A stretch of DNA of 64,000 nt from an uncultured Bacteroides sp. (GCF_963678845.1 NZ_OY787468.1:682001-746000); one strand, 5' to 3'; counted from the first letter of the stretch, positions 24,926 to 34,622 are shown. Translations and numbers: made by a program. The notes: generated from the letters alone by a model not told the origin.

Positions 24926-24977
24926 ATTCACCAATAAATAAAATCCATTCACCAATGGATTTTATTTATTGGTGAAT
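24926..24977. repeat. Perfect 23-bp inverted repeat with 6-nt loop
   Basis: Bases 24926-24948 are the exact reverse complement of 24955-24977. The stem is AT-rich and symmetric. It begins directly after the previous hairpin. There is no T run after it, so it is unlike a normal terminator. Confidence 0.75.
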
Positions 24978-25082
24978 GGATTTCTATTGTCATATTAAAA
25001 CATTCTATTCGTCAGGTTGTTATAATTTTTAATACCTGAAACATGGAAATGCTTTTGTTTTAGATGCTTTAATACTAGAGTT

Positions 25083-26507
25083 ATGAAATTCACTCCAGAG
25101 AAATACTCCATTGCTGATGAACGGATGAAACCATTTATTGACCCGGTAGAAATAAGGGATTATCTTAATGATACTGTTTCTTCAAAAGAAAGGGTTCGTG
25201 AGATAATTACTAAATCACTTTCAAAGCAAAGGCTGAACCTCGAAGAAGTTGCTTGTCTGGTAAATGCCAATACTCCTGAGTTGATTGAGGAAATCAAGGA
25301 AGGTGCGAAGGAACTTAAACGCTTAGTATATGGAAACAGAATAGTACTGTTTGCACCGCTTTATATTGGCAATAAATGTACTAACGACTGTGCTTATTGC
25401 GGTTTCAGAATATCTAATAAGAATGCCATACGGAAAACTCTTACGGATGAGGAACTTGTCAAAGAGATTGAATCGCTGGAAGATAAGGGGCAGAAAAGGC
25501 TGATTCTTGTTTATGGTGAACATCCGGAGTATAGTCCCGGGTATATTGCTCATACCGTAAAGATTGCTTATGGCGTAAAAAAGGGAAAAGGAGAAATAAG
25601 GCGGGTCAATATCAATGCCGCGCCTCTTGATGTCGATGGATTCAGGGTGGTGAAAGCTGCCGGAATAGGAACCTATCAGGTGTTTCAGGAAACTTATAAT
25701 CCCGATGCTTATAAAATTTATCATCCAAGTGGCAGGAAGGCCGACTATGGTTACAGGCTCACGGCTTTGGACAGAGCGCAGGAAGCGGGAATTGATGATG
25801 TGGGTATAGGTGCTTTGTTTGGTTTGTATGACTGGCGCTTTGAAGTGATGGGACTGGTTCGCCATGCAAATCATTTGGAGGCTTGTTACAATGTGGGTCC
25901 GCATACCATCTCTTTCCCAAGGGTAAAAGATGCATCGGGGCAAAATCTGAAGACGGACTATTTTGTAAGTGATGCGGATTTTACCAAACTGGTTGCTATT
26001 TTGAGATTATCTGTACCTTATACCGGAATGATACTGACCGCAAGGGAGCCTGCCCGGCTCAGGGATGAAATAATTCAGTTCGGTGTTTCGCAGATTGACG
26101 GTGGAACCAATATAGAGATTGGCAGTTATGCAGAATCCACTGCTAAAAAGAATCTGAACAGGGGACAGTTCCAGATAAATGATGACAGGCCACTGAATGA
26201 GATAATTGATGAATTGCTTGACCAAAACATGATTCCTTCTTTTTGCACGGCCTGTTACCGGATTGGCAGAACAGGTGAGCATTTCATGGAATTCTCTGTT
26301 CCGGGATTCATTAAACGTTATTGCACGCCAAACGCCATTCTCACATTGGCGGAATATCTCATTGATTATGCACCTCAACATACAGCCGATAAGGGCTGGA
26401 AGGTTATCAGCTCAACAATTGACAAGATGGACGATGAAAAGATGAAGATATCTATTCACGAGAAAATCAGTCTGTTGAAATCAGGGAAAAGGGATTTATA
26501 TTATTAA
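25083..26507 (+). CDS. hydG: [FeFe] hydrogenase maturase HydG (radical SAM tyrosine lyase)
   Basis: The 474-residue protein shows the radical-SAM CX3CX2C (CTNDCAYCGF, residues about 99-106). The HydG-specific C-terminal cluster motif is CTACYRIGRTGEHFMEF ... YCTPNA (CX2CX22C-like). Other family blocks are RVNINAAPLDVDGFRVVKAAGIGTYQVFQETYN and GTNIEIGSY. HydG cleaves tyrosine to p-cresol, generating the CO and CN- ligands of the H cluster. It heads a co-directional hydG-hydF-hydE-hyd structural locus with 17 nt to hydF. No perfect -7 box precedes it; a near match TGCTTTTG lies at 25049-25056. Confidence 0.95.
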   Translation: MKFTPEKYSIADERMKPFIDPVEIRDYLNDTVSSKERVREIITKSLSKQRLNLEEVACLVNANTPELIEEIKEGAKELKRLVYGNRIVLFAPLYIGNKCTNDCAYCGFRISNKNAIRKTLTDEELVKEIESLEDKGQKRLILVYGEHPEYSPGYIAHTVKIAYGVKKGKGEIRRVNINAAPLDVDGFRVVKAAGIGTYQVFQETYNPDAYKIYHPSGRKADYGYRLTALDRAQEAGIDDVGIGALFGLYDWRFEVMGLVRHANHLEACYNVGPHTISFPRVKDASGQNLKTDYFVSDADFTKLVAILRLSVPYTGMILTAREPARLRDEIIQFGVSQIDGGTNIEIGSYAESTAKKNLNRGQFQINDDRPLNEIIDELLDQNMIPSFCTACYRIGRTGEHFMEFSVPGFIKRYCTPNAILTLAEYLIDYAPQHTADKGWKVISSTIDKMDDEKMKISIHEKISLLKSGKRDLYY

Positions 26508-26524
26508 TTCTAATTTTAGTTATT

Positions 26525-27721
26525 ATGGGCCGGGATTTAAAACCTCATATCGGAATTTTTGGTCGGAGAAATGTGGGCAAGAGCTCATTCATTAATGCCC
26601 TTACAGGAATGGAAGTTGCCATCGTGTCTGAAGTTGCAGGCACAACAACCGACCCAGTAAAAAAGTCAATGGAAATATTAGGCGTTGGCCCTTCCATCAT
26701 TATTGATACCGCAGGTATTGATGACAGTGGAGAGCTTGGTGAAAAAAGAATTGCAAAAACACTGGATGTAATCAAACAAATAGATTGCGCCGTGTTACTT
26801 ATTGCCGAAAATACGTTTGATGAGTTCGACGAAATGCTGATCCGTAAATTTGGCAGATATAATATTCCCTGTCTGATTGTGTATAACAAAACCGATATTG
26901 AGGCTTTGATGAATAGTACAATCAAAGAGATTCAGCAGTATACAAACGCCCCGATTGTAGAGTTTAGCGCAAAGACAAATTCCAATGTCGATTGTGTTAT
27001 TGAAGCACTCAAAAGTATCATCCCCGAAACGGCTTATCAGAATCCATCCTTATTGAAAGGTATTATAAGTCGTGGAGACATTGTTTTGCTTATTACCTCT
27101 ACAGATTCGGAAGCCCCTGAAGGACGACTGATTTTACCTGAGGTAATGGCTATTCGTGATGTGCTCGATAATGGGGCCATTAATATTGTGGTAGAGAAAA
27201 CCGAACTGGAATTATTCTTGCAGAATACTGCTATCAAACCAAAATTGGTTATTACCGATAGCCAGGCTTTCAAGTTGGTAAACAAGATTATTCCTTCCGA
27301 TATTCCGTTAACCGGTTTTAGTGTGGCTTTTGCTCACATGCGCGGGCCTTTCAATGAATATGTGAAAGGGGCGAAGAAGATTTCAAATCTAAAAGACGGT
27401 GACAGGATATTGATTCTGGAATCGTGCACTCATCAGGTGAGCTGTGACGATATCGGGCGATTTAAAATTCCACGTTGGCTGAAAGAGTTTACTCATAAAC
27501 AGTTGGATTTTGATATAGTTACTGGTCTGGATGAAATTAAGAACCCGGTAACCGACTATGCTTTAATCATTCAATGCGGTAGTTGCATGATAACCCGGAA
27601 GCAAGTTTTCAGTCGCCTATCTGATGCCATCGAAGCAGGTGTTCCCGTTACAAACTACGGATTAACCATTGCCTGGATAAATGGAATTTTTGATAGGGCT
27701 ATTGCTCCCTTTATGAATTGA
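26525..27721 (+). CDS. hydF: [FeFe] hydrogenase maturation GTPase HydF
   Basis: The 398-residue protein has an N-terminal GTPase: GRRNVGKSS (P-loop), VAGTTTDPV (G2), DTAGIDD (G3) and NKTD (G4). Its C-terminal iron-sulfur domain carries ESCTHQVSC near residue 300 and QCGSCM near 350. The common HydF motif is CxHx(n)HCxxC; here the His before the last CxxC is replaced by Gln, while the three Cys remain. HydF is the scaffold that receives the diiron subcluster and delivers it to HydA. It is 17 nt after hydG and 3 nt before hydE, which fits one operon. Confidence 0.94.
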   Translation: MGRDLKPHIGIFGRRNVGKSSFINALTGMEVAIVSEVAGTTTDPVKKSMEILGVGPSIIIDTAGIDDSGELGEKRIAKTLDVIKQIDCAVLLIAENTFDEFDEMLIRKFGRYNIPCLIVYNKTDIEALMNSTIKEIQQYTNAPIVEFSAKTNSNVDCVIEALKSIIPETAYQNPSLLKGIISRGDIVLLITSTDSEAPEGRLILPEVMAIRDVLDNGAINIVVEKTELELFLQNTAIKPKLVITDSQAFKLVNKIIPSDIPLTGFSVAFAHMRGPFNEYVKGAKKISNLKDGDRILILESCTHQVSCDDIGRFKIPRWLKEFTHKQLDFDIVTGLDEIKNPVTDYALIIQCGSCMITRKQVFSRLSDAIEAGVPVTNYGLTIAWINGIFDRAIAPFMN

Positions 27722-27724
27722 CGT

Positions 27725-28816
27725 ATGATTGCTGTATGCGAAATATTAGAGAAACAGGAACTTTCAAGGCAGGATATTATTCGTTTACTTTCAATTACAG
27801 ATAAAGGCGATCAGGAGCTGTTAATAAAGAAAGCCTATTCAATAAAAGAAAGTACCATTGGCAGGAAAGTATATCTGAGGGGATTAATTGAGTTTTCTAA
27901 TTATTGTAGAAAGAACTGTTATTATTGTGGCATAAGAAGCGGGAATAATAAAGTTGCCAGATATTCACTTTCCGACGATGAGATTCTTCAAGTGGTTGAG
28001 TTTGCACAGAAGCAACAATTAAAAGGAATTGTTCTTCAATCGGGAGAATTAAACAGGTCGGATTTTACAAAAAGAATTACAGCGCTGATAACTAAAATAA
28101 AGAATGCTGCCAATCCGGAATTTCGCATCACACTCTCTCTTGGAGAACAATCATTGGAAACCTATCAAAGATGGTTTGATGCCGGAGCCCAACGCTATTT
28201 GCTGAGGATTGAAACCAGTAATGAGGATCTTTATAAAAAGATACACCCTGCCGACGGTTTGCATAGTTTCAAAGTACGCCTCAGGTGTCTCGAAGATATT
28301 CAGAAAACCGGCTATATGACAGGCACTGGAGTGATGATTGGCTTACCTTTTCAAACAATAGAGAACCTTACAGACGATTTATTGTTTATTAAAGAAAGGG
28401 ACATTGATATGGTAGGTATGGGGCCGTATCTTGAACATGCTGATACGCCGTTGTACGATCATAAAGATTTACTGATGCCTTTAATGGAACGGTTTAATCT
28501 GTCCATTCGCATGATCGCTGTTTTAAGAATAATGATGCCGGATATAAATATAGCATCAACAACAGCCCTTCAATCAATATTCCCTTTGGGAAGAGAGCTA
28601 GGGTTGAAAGCCGGAGCAAATGTAATGATGCCTAACATCACACCATTAAAATACAGACGCAGTTATCTTCTTTACGATAACAAACCCTGTATTGACGAAG
28701 AAGCTGATGATTGTTGGGACTGTCTTGAAAAGAGGATTAAAATGATTGGCGAAGAAATAGTGCGTAATGAATATGGCGATTCAAAACATTTTATAAACAG
28801 GATTCAAATAGATTAA
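27725..28816 (+). CDS. hydE: [FeFe] hydrogenase maturase HydE (radical SAM)
   Basis: The 363-residue protein has the radical-SAM CX3CX2C (CRKNCYYCG, residues 61-68). HydE blocks such as GIVLQSGE, RITLSLGEQSLETYQRWFDAGAQRYLLRIETSN and GTGVMIGLPFQTIENLTDDLLF are present. HPADGLHSF is also typical. The enzyme acts in dithiomethylamine bridge synthesis of the H cluster. It starts 3 nt after hydF ends and is followed 5 nt later by the NuoE-like gene, so translation is probably coupled through the operon. Confidence 0.94.
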   Translation: MIAVCEILEKQELSRQDIIRLLSITDKGDQELLIKKAYSIKESTIGRKVYLRGLIEFSNYCRKNCYYCGIRSGNNKVARYSLSDDEILQVVEFAQKQQLKGIVLQSGELNRSDFTKRITALITKIKNAANPEFRITLSLGEQSLETYQRWFDAGAQRYLLRIETSNEDLYKKIHPADGLHSFKVRLRCLEDIQKTGYMTGTGVMIGLPFQTIENLTDDLLFIKERDIDMVGMGPYLEHADTPLYDHKDLLMPLMERFNLSIRMIAVLRIMMPDINIASTTALQSIFPLGRELGLKAGANVMMPNITPLKYRRSYLLYDNKPCIDEEADDCWDCLEKRIKMIGEEIVRNEYGDSKHFINRIQID

Positions 28817-28821
28817 TCCAG

Positions 28822-29322
28822 ATGTTAACCGAAGACGATGTATGCAATGTTAATATGATGACAGAAGAAGAGAAATATAATCTTCTTAAAACTGTGATCA
28901 TTGATTACGACCGGAAGGAGAGTAATCTTATTCAGATTTTGCATATGGCACAGGCTATATTCAGTTACCTTCCTACTGAAGTTCAGTGTTTTATTGCCGA
29001 CCAAATGGGACTGTCTGTCTCATACGTAAACAGTGTTTTAACGTTTTATTCCTTCTTTTCAACCAAACCAAAAGGGGAATATAATATTTCTGTATGTTTG
29101 GGCACGGCTTGCTATGTTCGTGGGGGAAAGGAAGTGCTAAATAGATTGAAAGATGAACTGGGAATAGATGTGGGCGAAACTACAGCGGACAAGAGGTATT
29201 CGCTTACAGTGATGCGTTGCATTGGTTCTTGTGGCCTTGCACCGGCAATGACCATCAACGGCAAGGTCTATAAGCAGGTGAATCCAAATAAAATCAAACG
29301 AATTTTGGGTATGTTGAAATAG
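28822..29322 (+). CDS. NuoE/HydC-like [2Fe-2S] hydrogenase subunit
   Basis: The 166-residue protein is a thioredoxin-like [2Fe-2S] subunit. The ligands are CLGTACYVRGG (CX4C) and CIGSCGLAP (CX3C). A helical domain (ILHMAQAIFSYLPTEVQCFIADQMGLS) forms the N-terminal part, as in NuoE. In multimeric hydrogenases this subunit passes electrons to or from the NuoF-like flavin subunit encoded next. It is 5 nt after hydE and 27 nt before the NuoF-GltD fusion. Confidence 0.9.
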   Translation: MLTEDDVCNVNMMTEEEKYNLLKTVIIDYDRKESNLIQILHMAQAIFSYLPTEVQCFIADQMGLSVSYVNSVLTFYSFFSTKPKGEYNISVCLGTACYVRGGKEVLNRLKDELGIDVGETTADKRYSLTVMRCIGSCGLAPAMTINGKVYKQVNPNKIKRILGMLK

Positions 29323-29349
29323 GTTAGTGAAACTCTAATCAATAAATCT

Positions 29350-32300
29350 ATGAAAATCAATACACTCACTGACCTGGAAGCGATAAAAAATGATTTTCTG
29401 AATAAGGAGAAAACATTTCAGTTTACTGCTCATATTTGTTATGGTGCGGGGTGTATCTCCTCGGATTGTAAGAAGTTCAAGGAGGCTTTTGAACAGGCGT
29501 TGGAACATGAGCACCTCCAGTCGAAAGTACGGATAAACCTTACCGGATGCATGGGGGCTTGTACGCTGGGGCCTACCTTGATTATTAATCCAGGCAATAC
29601 ACTCTATTGCAATCTTAACCCTGCAAGTGCTTCACAGATTGTAAACGAACATATTAAAGAAGGAAATATAGCCAAAAAGTTTTGTTATAAGAACCGGGAG
29701 ACTGGCGAGATTATACCTTGTTTAAATGAAATTCCTTTTTTTAAGAAACAGAAAAAGATAGTACTTCAAAAATGCGGAGTCGTTGACTATGCTTCTATAG
29801 AAGAGTATATAGCTCACGATGGATATTTTGCATTGGTCAAAGCTTTTACCATGACTCCAACTGAGGTGATTGACGAAATAAAAAGATCCGGATTGCGTGG
29901 GCGTGGCGGTGGCGGGTTTCCTACCGGTACTAAATGGGCAATGGCCAATAAAGAGAAGAGTGATCAGAAATATCTTATTTGTAATGCCGATGAAGGTGAT
30001 CCCGGAGCGTTCATGGACCGCAGTTTGCTGGAAGGAGATGCCCATTCGGTGATTGAAGGTATGCTGATAGCCGGATATGCCATTGGCGCTTCCAAAGGGG
30101 TGGTTTATATCAGGGCAGAATATCCCATTGCGATTGAAAGGCTGACAATTGGTATCAGGTCTGCACGTGAACTTGGACTTCTTGGCGATAATATCCTTGG
30201 AAGTAATTTTAGTTTTGATATTGAGATTAGGATTGGTGCCGGAGCTTTTGTTTGTGGAGAAGAGACAGCATTGATGGAATCGGTGGAAGGAAAAAGGGGA
30301 GAACCCCGTCAGAAGCCACCATACCCGGTGCAGAGTGGCTTATTTGGGAAACCTACTGTAATCAATAATGTAGAAACACTGGGCAATGTAGCCCAAATCA
30401 TATTAAAAGGAGCCAATTGGTTTGCATCCATTGGAACGGATAACAGCAAAGGTACAAAGGTGTTTGCTCTTGCCGGAGATATTGTTCACAAAGGGTTGGT
30501 AGAAGTAGCCATGGGAACTACTTTGGGTGAGATTCTTTATGATATTGGTGGAGGAATTCCAAGAGGTAAGTTATTCAAAATGGCTCAGACCGGAGGTCCT
30601 TCAGGCGGATGTCTTACGGCCGAGCACCTCAATACTCCTATTGATTATGAATCTCTGACCAAGCTTGGTGCCATTATGGGCTCAGGTGGTTTGATCTGTA
30701 CTGATGAAGATACATGCATGGTTGATATGGCCCGGTTCTTTATGGACTTTGTTCAGGATGAATCGTGCGGGAAATGTGTTCCATGTCGTATCGGAACGAA
30801 ACGGATGCTGGAAATTTTGGAACGGATCACCCGTGGTGAGGGAAAAGAAGGCGATGTGGAGCTTCTCTTTGAACTGGGTAATACAATTAAAGATTCTGCT
30901 ATTTGCGGTTTGGGGCAGACAGCCCCCAACCCGGTACTTAGCACTATCAAGTATTTCAGACAAGAGTATGACGAGCATATCAGGCAGAATTACTGCCGGG
31001 CTGGCGTTTGCGGCAATCTTTTCCTTGCTCCTTGTCAGAATGCTTGTCCTGCAAAGGTTAATGTACCTGGTTATGTTGCCTTGATTGCTGCTGGTAGGGT
31101 GCGTGATGCCTATAATCTGATCCGTCAGGAGAATCCATTCCCATCTATTTGCGGCAGGGTTTGTACTCATCCCTGCGAAAGTAAATGTCGCCGGGCTCAG
31201 ATTGATGATCCAATTGCCATAGCCGATTTGAAACGCTATGCTGCTGATTTTGTGTATAATTCAGGTGAGCCGCTGGTCAACCTTAATTTCCCTAAGAATG
31301 GAAATTCCGTAGGCATTATTGGCGCCGGTCCGTCCGGACTTACCTGTGGGTATTATTTGTCACGGCTTGGCTATACAGTTGATATCTATGAGGAGAAAAG
31401 TGTGGCAGGCGGAATTCTGGCTTATGGCATTCCGGAATATCGTTTACCCAAAGAGGAATTGAAAAAAGAGATTGATTCAATTGTTCAGTCGGGAATTAAT
31501 ATCATCTATAACATGAAGGTTGGAAAAGATATCACATTCAATGAATTGAAATCAAAATATAATGCAATATATATTGCAACCGGAACACAACTTTCCAGGA
31601 AAATAGGCATCGAAGGAGAGGAAAAAGGCGGGGTCTATCACGGGCTCGATTTCCTGACAGATATTAACCTGAATAAAAAAGTTAAGGTGAAGGGAGTTGT
31701 TGCTGTGATTGGAGGTGGCAATACTGCCATCGATGCTGCAAGGTCGGCCCTTCGTCTTGGTGCTAAAGAGGTGCATATCCTTTATAGAAGGAAAAAGGAA
31801 GAGATGCCTGCCGACAAAAGAGAGATTGAAGATGCAATAGATGAAGGGGTAATCTTGCATGAATTAGTTGCTCCGGTTCGTTTTGTAGGTGATGGCAAAG
31901 TTACAGGGATTGAATGTGTAAGAATGATGCCCGGAAAGTTTGGGAAAGATGGGCGGAGGATACCGATAGAGGTGCTCAACTCTAAGTTTATGATTGATGT
32001 TGATATGGTGATTCCGGCAGTGAGCCAATATTCCGATTTACCGTTTATTCCAAGAGGGGAAGTTGGAGTGACCGATTGGGGAACATTTATTGTTGATCCT
32101 TGTACACAAATGACCACTCAGCCCGGTATCTTTGCCGGAGGAGATATAGCCCGCGGCTCTGATGTGGTGATTACGTCCATTGCTGATGGAAAGAATGCGG
32201 CAAAATCAATTGATATCTATTTAGGCGGAACTGGAAAATTGAACATTGGTGAGCCGATAGAGATCCCGACAAGAGGGGTAGATGAGGGAATTACAGTTGA

Positions 32301-32457
32301 ACATGAGCGGTTCCAGATGCCATCTCTTGACCCGAAAGAAAGGGAAGGCAATTTTGATGAAGTACGGCTGGGCTATCACAAACTTAATGCAATTGCTGAA
32401 TCAATGAGATGTTTACGGTGTTCAGACCGTAGCTCAGATCATTGTCCTGATCATTAA
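29350..32457 (+). CDS. NuoF/HydB-type flavin subunit fused to a GltD-type NAD(P)/FAD oxidoreductase
   Basis: The 1,035-residue protein joins three units. Residues about 1-105 are a thioredoxin-like [2Fe-2S] domain (CYGAGC, then CMGACTLGP). Residues about 130-545 are a NuoF core: GLRGRGGGGFPTGTKW for FMN, NADEGDPGAFMDR for NADH, and CGKCVPCRIGTKRML for the 4Fe-4S cluster. From about residue 555 it is a glutamate-synthase-small-subunit-type module with NACPAKVNVPGYV, FPSICGRVCTHPCESKCRR, GAGPSGL for FAD and IGGGNTAIDAARSALRLGA for NAD(P). It ends with CLRCSD. This suggests a two-pyridine-nucleotide electron transfer hub for the hydrogenase. Confidence 0.9.
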   Translation: MKINTLTDLEAIKNDFLNKEKTFQFTAHICYGAGCISSDCKKFKEAFEQALEHEHLQSKVRINLTGCMGACTLGPTLIINPGNTLYCNLNPASASQIVNEHIKEGNIAKKFCYKNRETGEIIPCLNEIPFFKKQKKIVLQKCGVVDYASIEEYIAHDGYFALVKAFTMTPTEVIDEIKRSGLRGRGGGGFPTGTKWAMANKEKSDQKYLICNADEGDPGAFMDRSLLEGDAHSVIEGMLIAGYAIGASKGVVYIRAEYPIAIERLTIGIRSARELGLLGDNILGSNFSFDIEIRIGAGAFVCGEETALMESVEGKRGEPRQKPPYPVQSGLFGKPTVINNVETLGNVAQIILKGANWFASIGTDNSKGTKVFALAGDIVHKGLVEVAMGTTLGEILYDIGGGIPRGKLFKMAQTGGPSGGCLTAEHLNTPIDYESLTKLGAIMGSGGLICTDEDTCMVDMARFFMDFVQDESCGKCVPCRIGTKRMLEILERITRGEGKEGDVELLFELGNTIKDSAICGLGQTAPNPVLSTIKYFRQEYDEHIRQNYCRAGVCGNLFLAPCQNACPAKVNVPGYVALIAAGRVRDAYNLIRQENPFPSICGRVCTHPCESKCRRAQIDDPIAIADLKRYAADFVYNSGEPLVNLNFPKNGNSVGIIGAGPSGLTCGYYLSRLGYTVDIYEEKSVAGGILAYGIPEYRLPKEELKKEIDSIVQSGINIIYNMKVGKDITFNELKSKYNAIYIATGTQLSRKIGIEGEEKGGVYHGLDFLTDINLNKKVKVKGVVAVIGGGNTAIDAARSALRLGAKEVHILYRRKKEEMPADKREIEDAIDEGVILHELVAPVRFVGDGKVTGIECVRMMPGKFGKDGRRIPIEVLNSKFMIDVDMVIPAVSQYSDLPFIPRGEVGVTDWGTFIVDPCTQMTTQPGIFAGGDIARGSDVVITSIADGKNAAKSIDIYLGGTGKLNIGEPIEIPTRGVDEGITVEHERFQMPSLDPKEREGNFDEVRLGYHKLNAIAESMRCLRCSDRSSDHCPDH

Positions 32458-32468
32458 AAATAAATACT

Positions 32469-34244
32469 ATGATAAACCTGGTAATTAATGATAAAGCAGT
32501 TCAGGTAAAAGAGGGTACCACCATTTTTGAAGCTGCCAAACAGAACCATATATTGATTCCTCACTTCTGTTACTTGGAGAACATCCACAAGATTGGTTCC
32601 TGCCGCATCTGTGTGGTTGAGGTAGAGGGTGCGAAGAATCTGATAGCATCCTGCGTAACAGTGGTAGCCGAGGGAATGGTTGTTCATACCAATTCAGAAA
32701 GGGTTCGCAATGCCCGGAAAGTAATTTATGAACTGATGCTTTCTGATCATCCAAAGAATTGCCTTACTTGCTGGCGAAATCAGAACTGTGAATTACAGGA
32801 ACTTGGTAATTTGATTCAAGTGGATGAATATAGATATGAAGGTACAAAATCCAAAGATTTTATTGATAATTCAAGTCCGTCAATCGTTCGCGATAGTTCA
32901 AAGTGTGTTCTTTGTCGCCGATGTGTCACGGTCTGTAATCAGGTTCAGGGAGTTAGTCTGATGAATCCTCATCATCGCGGTTTTTCTACATTCATCGGCC
33001 CATCAGAGGATGAGCTTTTAGGAGAATCAATCTGTACCAATTGTGGACAGTGCGTCTTGGTATGTCCTGTTGGGGCTTTGAAAGAGAAAGATTCTACAGA
33101 ACAGGTATGGGAAGCATTATATGATAAATCAAAAACGGTGATTGTTCAGACGGCTCCGGCTGTGCGGGCAGCACTTGGAGAATTATTTGGTTTTGAACCC
33201 GGTACGTTGGTCACTGGCAAAATGGCTTCTGCCTTGCACGAAATAGGTTTCAAGTATGTTTTTGATACCAATTTCGGAGCGGACCTCACCATTATGGAAG
33301 AAGGCTCTGAGTTTCTGGAAAGATTAAAAGATACATTTACTTCGAAGGATAGAACTGCCGTTCTTCCAATGATTACAAGTTGCAGTCCCGGTTGGATAAA
33401 ATATGTAGAGCATCATTATCCAGAGCAGCTATCTCATTTGTCGAGTTGTAAATCCCCTCATATGATGCTGGGGGCATTGACCAAAACTTACTTTGCCGGG
33501 AAGGTTGGAATTGATCCGAAATCTATTTTTATGGTTTCTGTAATGCCTTGTACTGCAAAGAAGTTTGAAATTATCCGTCCTGAAATGTACAATGACGGTT
33601 TGGCCAACGTGGATGCAGTGATTACAACGCGTGAACTGGGACGAATGATTAAGGATGCCGGGATTGACTTCCGGAATCTGCCCGAAGGTAAATTTGACAG
33701 TCCTTTGGGCTTATCTTCTGGTGCGGCCGATATATTCGGAACAACGGGAGGGGTGATGGAAGCAGCCTTACGTACTGTGTATGAACTGGTCACCGGTCGT
33801 GAACTTCCTACGGAAAAACTTCATCTGAAACCTTTGATGGGACTTAACCGGATTAAGACAGCGGAACTAAAGATTGAAAAGACGTTGCCCGAATTCAGAT
33901 TCCTTGAAGGAAAAACGCTGAGAGTTGCCGTTACAAGTGGACTAATAGGTGCTGCCGAATTGATGGACGAAATAGAAAAAGGTACAAGCTCTTATCATTT
34001 TATTGAAGTAATGGGCTGCCCCGGTGGTTGTATGAGTGGAGGCGGACAGCCACGACCGGTCAATGATGCGATCAGGATGCAGAGGCTTCAAGCAATTTAC
34101 AGAGAGGATGAAGGAAAGGCCTTGCGCAAATCGCATGAAAATGAAGATATAAAGATGTTATATCGTGATTTCCTTGGAGCGCCCCTCGGGCATAAATCGC
34201 ACGAATTGCTTCACACTATTTATACTCCACGGAATAAGAAGTGA
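32469..34244 (+). CDS. hydA: [FeFe] hydrogenase catalytic subunit
   Basis: The 591-residue protein begins with a [2Fe-2S] ferredoxin domain (HFCYLENIHKIGSCRICVVEV). The His-ligated 4Fe-4S motif HPKNCLTCWRNQNC and two ferredoxin clusters (CVLCRRCVTVC, CTNCGQCVLVCPVG) follow. H-cluster loops are TSCSPGW (L1, near 302), MPCTAKKFE (L2, near 358) and EVMGCPGGCMSGGGQP (L3, near 513). L1 has Ser where TSCCP is common. The multicluster N-terminus is that of NAD(P)-linked trimeric hydrogenases. It is 12 nt after the flavin subunit and ends the operon. Confidence 0.94.
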   Translation: MINLVINDKAVQVKEGTTIFEAAKQNHILIPHFCYLENIHKIGSCRICVVEVEGAKNLIASCVTVVAEGMVVHTNSERVRNARKVIYELMLSDHPKNCLTCWRNQNCELQELGNLIQVDEYRYEGTKSKDFIDNSSPSIVRDSSKCVLCRRCVTVCNQVQGVSLMNPHHRGFSTFIGPSEDELLGESICTNCGQCVLVCPVGALKEKDSTEQVWEALYDKSKTVIVQTAPAVRAALGELFGFEPGTLVTGKMASALHEIGFKYVFDTNFGADLTIMEEGSEFLERLKDTFTSKDRTAVLPMITSCSPGWIKYVEHHYPEQLSHLSSCKSPHMMLGALTKTYFAGKVGIDPKSIFMVSVMPCTAKKFEIIRPEMYNDGLANVDAVITTRELGRMIKDAGIDFRNLPEGKFDSPLGLSSGAADIFGTTGGVMEAALRTVYELVTGRELPTEKLHLKPLMGLNRIKTAELKIEKTLPEFRFLEGKTLRVAVTSGLIGAAELMDEIEKGTSSYHFIEVMGCPGGCMSGGGQPRPVNDAIRMQRLQAIYREDEGKALRKSHENEDIKMLYRDFLGAPLGHKSHELLHTIYTPRNKK

Positions 34245-34368
34245 GCCCCTAAAGTTGCTTCACTGTTCTTTTCAGAACTTATAAACAGTCCGATTGTTAT
34301 TTAGTTAGAGTTCTGCTTTAAGGATTGAATGTGATTAAATTGACTCATATTAATAGGGAGGATTACTT

Positions 34369-34557
34369 ATGAAAAAACCGGCATCTCTTGTTATAGGCAT
34401 TTTTCTTTTAATATTGGCCTTTATTCAGCTTATCCGTTTTACATTCGCTGTAGCCATTGTTGTCAATGGATTTACGGTGCCAGTATGGTTGAGTGCCGGA
34501 GTTGCAATCTTTTTTGGGCTATTGGCTCTCTGGTTGCTGAATGAGAGGAAACATTGA
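34369..34557 (+). CDS. Small two-TM membrane protein
   Basis: The 62-residue protein contains two hydrophobic segments (residues 6-30 and 41-57) and a basic C-terminus (LNERKH). A rather strong Shine-Dalgarno-like GGGAGG lies 9-14 nt before the ATG, unusual for this phylum, so translation is plausible. The gene lies 124 nt after hydA. I know no function. Confidence 0.6.
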   Translation: MKKPASLVIGIFLLILAFIQLIRFTFAVAIVVNGFTVPVWLSAGVAIFFGLLALWLLNERKH

Positions 34558-34622
34558 ATAGCTTTTTTGCTATAAAAAAACAACATGCAGATATTTGGAA
34601 GTTCTGCTTTTGTTTTTCCTTC

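Noticed and set aside
25012..25039. TCAGGT/ACCTGA inverted repeat before hydG as a riboswitch or operator
   Set aside because: Only six-base arms with a 16-nt gap; too weak to report as a feature.
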